Shown here in pieces: positions 7,358 to 12,956 of a stretch of DNA of 19,029 nt (position 1 is the stretch's first letter; every line of letters begins with the position of its first letter). This DNA is from Omnitrophica bacterium GWA2_41_15 (lineage in GTDB: Bacteria; Omnitrophota; Gorgyraeia; Gorgyraeales; Gorgyraeaceae), in contig CAKKRB010000032.1 of NCBI GenBank assembly GCA_919902485.1, forward strand, positions 5,139 through 24,167, in the 5' to 3' direction. The notes under the pieces are model-generated. The model was not told where the DNA came from. It ran no database searches and was given only the letters and a program-made list of their open reading frames with translations. Position numbers and translations under genes: made by a program.

Positions 7358-9532
7358 ATGAAGAAAATTCTAAATAAAAAACAGAGGTTTATCAGACTGC
7401 CTGATAAATTATCGCATATTCTGATAGCGGTAATCACATGCCTGATACTTGTGTCCATAGTAGAATGGGATGCCAGCTTTTTCGATGCTGAATTCCATGA
7501 AGGCGACGTAGTGCTAAAATCTACATACGCGCCTTTTGATTTTAAAATAAAAGGCGATATAGATTATAATGCCACAGAGGCTGCCAGGAAAAACGCGGCA
7601 GATTCAATAGCCTCAGTCTATCTTATTGACAGCTCTGTAAAAGAAACGCTTCTGAACAAAGTTGATTCATTCTTCAGTTCAATCCAGGCCCTGAAACAGG
7701 ATGAAGCAACAGAAGACAGGCTTTTAAAAATTAGGGAAGCCATAACACCTTATAATATACCATTACCTGTTGCCAGCAGTATCCTCGGGCTTAAGGATCC
7801 TAAGGATTTTTTTGCAGAAGCAGCCAATATCGTAGAATACGTAACAGATGCAGGCGTTATTCCCGCTTCCGAGCTCGCCAGGCTTAACAAAGACCCTGTA
7901 AAGACAATAACCTTGATAGATAAAGTTAAAAACACAGAACAGGCGAAATTTATAGGTGATATCTGGTCGTTTTCAGATATAAGAAAAAAGACAGACTCTC
8001 TTTTGACATCTATTAAGGATAGAAAAGAAAAAGCGCTTCTTATAGATTTTATAAGTGCGATATTCAGCCCTAATTTAAAGTATCAGGAGGCAGAGACGGA
8101 TTTCAGGAAGCAAACAGCTGTTTCAAAGATTAAGCCAGTGTACAATGCCCTGGAGGTTAAGAAGAACGAACTTATAATCAATAAAGGAGAACGCATATCA
8201 AAAGAGGACATGCTGAAGCTTGAAGCAATCCAGCAGCGCGAACCTTATCCTGTCAGGGTGGTGGCATTTTTTGGCATCGCGCTTATTATAATTTTATTCA
8301 TGCTGCTCCTGGTGCTTTATATTGAATTATATGAGCCTGATATTATAGTCGGGAACAAAGAATTGATGCTTCTCGCAACCATATGTGTATTTACGCTTAT
8401 CGTGGCAAAACTTATAGTGGTCTCTCCTCTGCCCTCTAACCTTATTCCCGCGTCCGCCGCTTCAATGCTTATAGCGTTATTGCTCAATAGCAGGCTGGCA
8501 ATAATAACAACTTGTTTTTTAAGTATATTGATAGGCATGATTTCAGGCGGCAGGCTGGATATAACAGCAGTGTCTGTTGTAGGCGGCATGATAGGCATAT
8601 TTGCGGTAAGGGATGTCAGGAGGAGGTCGCAGCTTATATCAGCGGGATTTTTAATCGGCCTTGCCAATATGGTTTATTTTATAGGTATAGGGCTTGTTAA
8701 TTCCCTGGATTTTCATACATATATGACAGAGGCGTTTCTCGGCATTGTGAATGGCATGGCTTCAGCCATAGTGGTTACTGGCATACTGCCTATTTTCGAA
8801 AGCTCGTTCAAGACCATTACTGACATAAGCCTTCTTGAGACAGCGGACCTGAATCACCCTGTTCTTAAGGAGATGGTTATAAGAGCGCCAGGCACTTATC
8901 ATCACAGCCTTGTGGTTGGCAATTTAGCAGAGGCAGCCTGCGAGACAATCGGCGCCAACGCGCTTCTTGCGCGCGTAAGTTCGTATTTTCACGACATAGG
9001 CAAGATAGAAAAAGCGGAATATTTCAGCGAAAACCAGACCGGCGAATCCATGCACGATAAACTTTCTCCCACTATGAGCAGCCTGATAATTACTAATCAC
9101 GTTAAGAACGGAGTCGAGCTTGCTCAGAAATACGGTTTAAATAAAAGAATTATAAATATAATAAAGCAGCATCATGGCACAGGCCTTGTTTTTTATTTCT
9201 TCAAGCGGGCCCTTGAGAAAACAGACAGCGAAGAGGTGTTTGAGGAAGGTTTCAGGTATCCAGGCCCGAAGCCTCAGACAAAAGAGGCAGCGTGCGTGCT
9301 TCTGGCTGATTCTGTGGAGGCAGCTTCGCGCACGCTTGACGACCCCACACCTTCCAGTATACAGGGGCTTGTGAAAAAAATTATTAATAATAAATTTATA
9401 GACGGCCAGCTGGATGAATGCGAGCTGACATTGAAAGACCTTGAAAAAATAGCAGAGGTTTTTACGCATATTCTTACAGGCATATACCACAGCCGCGTGG
9501 AATACCCTGAAGACACAGGAAAGAAAAAATGA
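7358..9532 (+). CDS. pgpH: PgpH-like 7TM-HD phosphohydrolase (c-di-AMP phosphodiesterase family)
   Basis: Membrane protein of 724 residues with YqfF/PgpH architecture. A first membrane segment (about 18-37) is followed by an extracytoplasmic 7TMR-HDED region (about 40-290), a block of hydrophobic segments (about 297-484), and a cytoplasmic HD domain (about 507-650). Metal-binding motifs are complete: H515-H516 in GTYHHS, H545-D546 in FHDIGK, H581 in TNHVKNG, and H605-H606 in QHHGTG. The Listeria PgpH of this family hydrolyses c-di-AMP to pApA, and I infer the same activity. The end overlaps ybeY by four bases (ATGA), the same neighbour as in B. subtilis (yqfF-yqfG). The start is preceded by AAAGG at 7350-7354. 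Confidence 0.93.
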   Translation: MKKILNKKQRFIRLPDKLSHILIAVITCLILVSIVEWDASFFDAEFHEGDVVLKSTYAPFDFKIKGDIDYNATEAARKNAADSIASVYLIDSSVKETLLNKVDSFFSSIQALKQDEATEDRLLKIREAITPYNIPLPVASSILGLKDPKDFFAEAANIVEYVTDAGVIPASELARLNKDPVKTITLIDKVKNTEQAKFIGDIWSFSDIRKKTDSLLTSIKDRKEKALLIDFISAIFSPNLKYQEAETDFRKQTAVSKIKPVYNALEVKKNELIINKGERISKEDMLKLEAIQQREPYPVRVVAFFGIALIIILFMLLLVLYIELYEPDIIVGNKELMLLATICVFTLIVAKLIVVSPLPSNLIPASAASMLIALLLNSRLAIITTCFLSILIGMISGGRLDITAVSVVGGMIGIFAVRDVRRRSQLISAGFLIGLANMVYFIGIGLVNSLDFHTYMTEAFLGIVNGMASAIVVTGILPIFESSFKTITDISLLETADLNHPVLKEMVIRAPGTYHHSLVVGNLAEAACETIGANALLARVSSYFHDIGKIEKAEYFSENQTGESMHDKLSPTMSSLIITNHVKNGVELAQKYGLNKRIINIIKQHHGTGLVFYFFKRALEKTDSEEVFEEGFRYPGPKPQTKEAACVLLADSVEAASRTLDDPTPSSIQGLVKKIINNKFIDGQLDECELTLKDLEKIAEVFTHILTGIYHSRVEYPEDTGKKK

Positions 9533-9969
9533 AGATAGATATCCAGAACCTGCAGAGTGTGGCAAAGATTGATAAAAGGAAAGTGATAGAGTGCGTGGAT
9601 CGAGTATTGAATGCGATGGGCGAGAAAGACGCGGAGCTGAGCCTTATGCTTGTGAATGACATGTATATCAGGAACCTGAACTGGAAATACCGCAGGTCTG
9701 ATTCTGCTACAGATGTCCTTGCCTTTCCCATGAGGGATTCCAGGGGGCTTTCAGGCTCTGTGCTGGGAGACGTGGTTATATCAGCTGAAACAGCGCAGAG
9801 GGAAGCTAAGAAAAGAAAAAAAGATTTTCAGGAAGAACTGGACCTGTATTTGATCCACGGCATATTGCATCTTCTGGGTTACAGCGATGAGAAACCAAGG
9901 GCCAGAAAAAAGATGCGCGAAAAAGAACGGGAAATATTGAAATTGCTTAAAGGCAAAGGCCGAGAATAG
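9529..9969 (+). CDS. ybeY: Endoribonuclease YbeY with altered third zinc ligand
   Basis: Small metalloenzyme of 146 residues acting in 16S rRNA 3' maturation and ribosome quality control. It has the conserved RRSDSATDVLAFP segment (with the conserved Arg) and the metal helix HGILHLLGY at 110-118. The family motif is HGxLHLxGYDH with three zinc ligands. Here H110 and H114 are kept, but the sequence continues SDEKPR, so the third ligand position (residue 120) is Asp, not His. Asp is a known third ligand in other zinc hydrolases, so activity may remain. Translationally coupled to pgpH through an ATGA overlap. Its TAG stop is immediately followed by, and partly within, a hairpin (9968-9987). Confidence 0.93.
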   Translation: MKIDIQNLQSVAKIDKRKVIECVDRVLNAMGEKDAELSLMLVNDMYIRNLNWKYRRSDSATDVLAFPMRDSRGLSGSVLGDVVISAETAQREAKKRKKDFQEELDLYLIHGILHLLGYSDEKPRARKKMREKEREILKLLKGKGRE

Positions 9970-9987
9970 GCAGGTTTTAACCTGCCT
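9968..9987. repeat. Perfect hairpin at the ybeY stop codon
   Basis: AGGCAGGTT (9968-9976), TT, AACCTGCCT (9979-9987). The first two bases of the left arm belong to the TAG stop (9967-9969). The core GGTTTTAACC resembles those of the GTAGGG repeats. Only a short GTTTA follows, so terminator function is doubtful. Confidence 0.7.
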
Positions 9988-10013
9988 GTTTATGAAGGCC
10001 TTTGCGACAATAT

Positions 10014-10036
10014 TGTAGGGCATACTTTAGTGTGCC
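10014..10036. repeat. Degenerate TGTAGGG palindrome upstream of the DgkA-PAP2 gene
   Basis: TGTAGGG, as at the start of the 3660 and 12015 copies, leads into GGCATACT (10019-10026), TT, AGTGTGCC (10029-10036). The stem is 8 bp with one T-G pair. The closing CCTAC arm seen in the other copies is lost. It ends 12 bases before the ATG at 10049, which has no clear ribosome binding site. Confidence 0.5.
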
Positions 10037-10048
10037 GAAATCACAAAT

Positions 10049-10750
10049 ATGCATCAGCAAAGTTTAGTTGAAAGTTTTAACGCAGCCATAGAAGGTTTTG
10101 TGTATGTTTTTAAGAGCCAGCGCAACATGAGGCTTCATTTTTTAATGGGGCTTTTTGCTGTGCTTTTAGGGATATTATTGAATTTCACGCATATAGAAAT
10201 TATAGCTTTATGCCTCACTATAGCGTTTGTTCTTTTTGCTGAGATGTTTAATACAGCCATTGAATACACGGTTGACCTTGTCAGCCAGGAATATCATCCT
10301 CTGGCAAGGATAGTGAAAGATATCTGCGCAGGCGCTGTATTGTTGAGCGCGATGATAGCTATTGTGGTTGGTTATATTTTATTTGTCTCCAGGGCAGGCA
10401 TCAGGATAGAAGATAATATTATAAAAATAAGGGAATCCAGCTGGCATATAACATTTATAATACTCATACTGATTCTTGTGATAGTGGTTTTGAGCAAGCT
10501 TTTTTTGAACAAGGGCACTCCTTTCAGAGGGGGAATGCCGAGCGGCCACAGCGCTGTAGCGTTTTCAATAGGGACAGTTATATCTCTGCTTTATCCTAAT
10601 AGCCTGGTTATATTTCTTGTATTCATACTGGCGTTTCTGGTTGCGAGAAGCAGGGTCAGTTCTCAGATCCACAGTCTCATGGAGGTTTTTATGGGCGCTA
10701 TGGTGGGGATACTGACAACAGTGTTTATTTTCCAATTATTGAGGAGATAA
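10049..10750 (+). CDS. DgkA-type lipid kinase fused to PAP2 phosphatase
   Basis: Integral membrane protein of 233 residues joining two domains. Residues 1-115 are DgkA/undecaprenol kinase: FNAAIEGFVYVFKSQRNMRL, then EMFNTAIE at 65-72, DLVSQEYHPLARIVKD and AGAVLL, with three hydrophobic helices. Residues 130-233 are PAP2: K155 and R160 in KGTPFRGG, PSGH at 164-167, and SRVSSQIH (201-208), giving the C1-, C2- and C3-like motifs. I infer that it makes undecaprenyl phosphate both by phosphorylating undecaprenol and by dephosphorylating a (pyro)phosphate, but diacylglycerol or phosphatidate substrates are equally possible. No good ribosome binding site is visible, so the start is uncertain. DUF502 follows after one base. 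Confidence 0.9.
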   Translation: MHQQSLVESFNAAIEGFVYVFKSQRNMRLHFLMGLFAVLLGILLNFTHIEIIALCLTIAFVLFAEMFNTAIEYTVDLVSQEYHPLARIVKDICAGAVLLSAMIAIVVGYILFVSRAGIRIEDNIIKIRESSWHITFIILILILVIVVLSKLFLNKGTPFRGGMPSGHSAVAFSIGTVISLLYPNSLVIFLVFILAFLVARSRVSSQIHSLMEVFMGAMVGILTTVFIFQLLRR

Positions 10751-10751
10751 T

Positions 10752-11429
10752 ATGTGGCGTAAAATAAGGACTAATTTTTTTGCAGGGCTGTTATTGGTAA
10801 TTCCGGTAGTTTTGACTTTCTGGGTGCTGTATTTTGTTATAAGCAGGCTCAATCTTTTATTATTAGAGCCTATAATGAAAATATTCCAGATCTGGCTGCC
10901 TGACAGGGTATCTGTGGAATTTTTTACGAAAGCGGCGATATTTTTTATTTTGCTGGCGCTATTGATGCTGACCGGGTTTGCTGCAAGGATTATACTGTTG
11001 AGGAATATATTCGGTTTTGGAGAAAGTATTTTATATAAGGTCCCAATGATCAGCACAATCTACAAAGGCCTGAAAGAGATGTCATCCGCTTTTTTATCTA
11101 ATCATGATTCTATTTTTAAAAGAGTTGTTTTAGTGCAATATCCTAAAAACGGGGTTTATGCCATAGGATTTATTACTTCGGAAGCGCAAGGCGAGGTTCA
11201 GAAAAAGACAAAGGAAAATGTCATAAATGTTTTTGTGCCCACCACGCCTAACCCTACTTCGGGCATGCTGGTGCTTGTGCCGCGGGAGGACATTATTCTA
11301 TTGGATATGTCTGTGACAGACGGGATGAAGATGATTATTTCAGGCGGGGCGTTTACGCCGAAAGCCGATTATGGCGATACAGAAAACAGAAGCGATACTT
11401 TTAAAAAAGAAGGACTTCAGGGAAACTAG
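10752..11429 (+). CDS. DUF502 family membrane protein
   Basis: Protein of 225 residues of the DUF502 family (PF04367/COG2928), which includes plant COV/LCV proteins; biochemical role unknown. Two membrane segments are visible at about 8-30 and 58-83, followed by a conserved soluble part with FGFGESILYKVPMISTIYKG, VFVPTTPNPTSGML and the closing MKMIISGGAFTP. After this the tail (ADYGDTENRSDTF...) is hydrophilic and its last 59 bases overlap recO in another frame. The start at 10752 has GAGGAG at 10741-10746, partly inside the end of the previous gene, so the three genes look like one operon. Confidence 0.92.
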   Translation: MWRKIRTNFFAGLLLVIPVVLTFWVLYFVISRLNLLLLEPIMKIFQIWLPDRVSVEFFTKAAIFFILLALLMLTGFAARIILLRNIFGFGESILYKVPMISTIYKGLKEMSSAFLSNHDSIFKRVVLVQYPKNGVYAIGFITSEAQGEVQKKTKENVINVFVPTTPNPTSGMLVLVPREDIILLDMSVTDGMKMIISGGAFTPKADYGDTENRSDTFKKEGLQGN

Positions 11430-12006
11430 CTTTATCCTTACTTTTTTTACAAAGGATTTCGGAAAGATAGACGGGATTTTAAAAGGCGCCAGGGGCGTGA
11501 GGCCCAGGAGCGACGCGAATCCCATATTTTTCAGTTTAGACCAGGTGGTTTTTTACGAAAAAAAAACAGGAGGCATCTCAATAATATCGCAGTGCGAGGC
11601 CCAGGAGGTGTTCCTCAATATACTCAAGGAATGGGCCAGGACTTCTTCAGCGTATTACATGCTGGAATTAGCTGATGTGTTTACTGAAGCAGGCGATAAA
11701 TCAGAGGATGTGTTTGACAGCCTCTATAACAGTTTCAGGTTTCTGGACAGCGGAAAAGAGGCAGGCAGCATTACAAGGCTTTTTGAGATAAAATTATTAA
11801 CAGCGCTTGGGCTGTGGCCGGGAGCTGAATATTTCAAATTAACAAAAGGCGCGATGTCCAGCGTCATGCATTTTGAAAAGGAATCCTGGAAATCCGCTTC
11901 CAATATGAAATTGACAAAGGATGTGAATAAAGAGATACAAGGGATTACGGGAAAGATAATAGAGGAAAATTTAGACAGGCCGTTAAAAACGATTAGATTT
12001 TTATAA
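11371..12006 (+). CDS. recO: DNA repair protein RecO
   Basis: Recombination mediator of the RecF pathway, helping RecR and RecA load on SSB-coated DNA. It has 211 residues, somewhat short (usually about 240). The N-terminal OB fold is clear (KTEAILLKKKDFRETSFILT, then FTKDFGKIDGILKGARG). A helical C-terminal part contains RLFEIKLLTALGLWP, where many RecOs then have a four-Cys zinc site; none of those Cys is present. The start must be at or near ATG 11371 because the conserved N-terminus begins there, so it overlaps DUF502 by 59 bases. No strong ribosome binding site is visible, which suggests coupled translation. Confidence 0.88.
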   Translation: MAIQKTEAILLKKKDFRETSFILTFFTKDFGKIDGILKGARGVRPRSDANPIFFSLDQVVFYEKKTGGISIISQCEAQEVFLNILKEWARTSSAYYMLELADVFTEAGDKSEDVFDSLYNSFRFLDSGKEAGSITRLFEIKLLTALGLWPGAEYFKLTKGAMSSVMHFEKESWKSASNMKLTKDVNKEIQGITGKIIEENLDRPLKTIRFL

Positions 12007-12014
12007 AATTATAT

Positions 12015-12043
12015 GTAGGGAACGGTTTTAAACCGTTCCCTAC
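12015..12043. repeat. GTAGGG palindromic repeat, copy 2 (recO-glyQ gap)
   Basis: GTAGGGAACGGTTT (12015-12028), central T, AAACCGTTCCCTAC (12030-12043). This is the exact reverse complement of copy 1 at 3660-3688. It occupies most of the 47-base gap between recO and glyQ and ends ten bases before the glyQ ATG, which has no clear ribosome binding site. Confidence 0.9.
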
Positions 12044-12053
12044 TGATAATCAT

Positions 12054-12899
12054 ATGAAAAAGTTATCTTTTCAAGATGTTATAGAGAAATTAAATAAATT
12101 CTGGTCAGCGAGGGGGTGCCTTATTGTAGAGCCTCTTGATACAGAAGTCGGAGCTGGCACATTCCACCCAGCCACGTTTTTTAAATCGCTTGGAAAAGAA
12201 CCGTGGCGCGTTGCGTATGTCCAGCCTTCAAGGCGTCCATGCGACGGAAGATATGCGGATAACCCGTTAAGGCTCCAGCATTATTACCAGTATCAGGTGA
12301 TAATAAAACCCACAGTCCCTGACATAAGAAAAATTTACATAGACAGCCTTAAATCCCTGGGTATAGATTTAAAAGCCCACGAAGTCAGATTTGTTGAAGA
12401 TGATTGGGAATCTCCTACGCTTGGCGCGTCAGGCCTTGGCTGGGAGGTCTGGTTAGACAGTTTGGAAATCACCCAGTTTACGTATTTCCAGCAGGTGGCA
12501 GGCATAGAATTAGGCCTTGTGCCCTGCGAAATCACATACGGCCTTGAGCGCATATGCATGTTTATCCAGGAGAAATTCAATTTGTTTGAACTGGAATGGC
12601 ATAACGGAGTAACTTACGGCGATATGCACAGGCAGCATGAAATAGAATATTCCAGATATAATTTTGAAGAGGCTGACATAGAGATGTATTCAAGGATGTT
12701 TGAATCTTTTGAAAAAGAAGCGAACAGGCTGTGCGATAAAGGGCTTGTGTATCCAGCGTATAACTTTGTTTTAAAAACGTCGCACGCGTTCAATGTACTG
12801 GACGCAAGGGGCGCAATAAGCCAGAACGAGCGTCCCCGTTATATCGCAAGGGTCCGGGGCCTTGCCAAGCGCTGCGCCGACCTCTATCTACCCCGCTAA
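12054..12899 (+). CDS. glyQ: Glycyl-tRNA synthetase alpha subunit
   Basis: Catalytic subunit of the bacterial alpha2-beta2 GlyRS, 281 residues, near family length (about 290-300). Recognisable blocks: FWSARGCLIVEPLDTEVGAG, GTFHPATF, YVQPSRRPCDGRYADNPLR (usually NPNR), LQHYYQYQVI, EVRFVEDDWESPTLGA and GLGWEVWLDSLEITQFTYFQ, ending in NVLDARGAIS and RARYI-like PRYIARVRGLAK. These provide the ATP- and glycine-binding sites of the class II fold. The adjacent glyS supplies the tRNA-binding and editing subunit. The last codons and the stop TAA (12897-12899) lie inside a long perfect hairpin (12892-12938). No T-box leader is present, so glycine-dependent riboswitch control is not indicated. Confidence 0.97.
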   Translation: MKKLSFQDVIEKLNKFWSARGCLIVEPLDTEVGAGTFHPATFFKSLGKEPWRVAYVQPSRRPCDGRYADNPLRLQHYYQYQVIIKPTVPDIRKIYIDSLKSLGIDLKAHEVRFVEDDWESPTLGASGLGWEVWLDSLEITQFTYFQQVAGIELGLVPCEITYGLERICMFIQEKFNLFELEWHNGVTYGDMHRQHEIEYSRYNFEEADIEMYSRMFESFEKEANRLCDKGLVYPAYNFVLKTSHAFNVLDARGAISQNERPRYIARVRGLAKRCADLYLPR

Positions 12900-12938
12900 T
12901 TCACAAAACAAGTCATACTCGTTTTGTGAATTAGCGGG
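12892..12938. repeat. 18-bp-stem hairpin over the glyQ stop codon
   Basis: CCCGCTAATTCACAAAAC (12892-12909) is the exact reverse complement of 12921-12938, with an 11-base loop. The glyQ stop is in the left arm. The right arm ends at the GGAGG-like site just before glyS, so the stem could hide or expose the glyS ribosome binding site. No T-run follows. Confidence 0.92.
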
Positions 12939-12956
12939 AGGGTGAAGATAAATATT

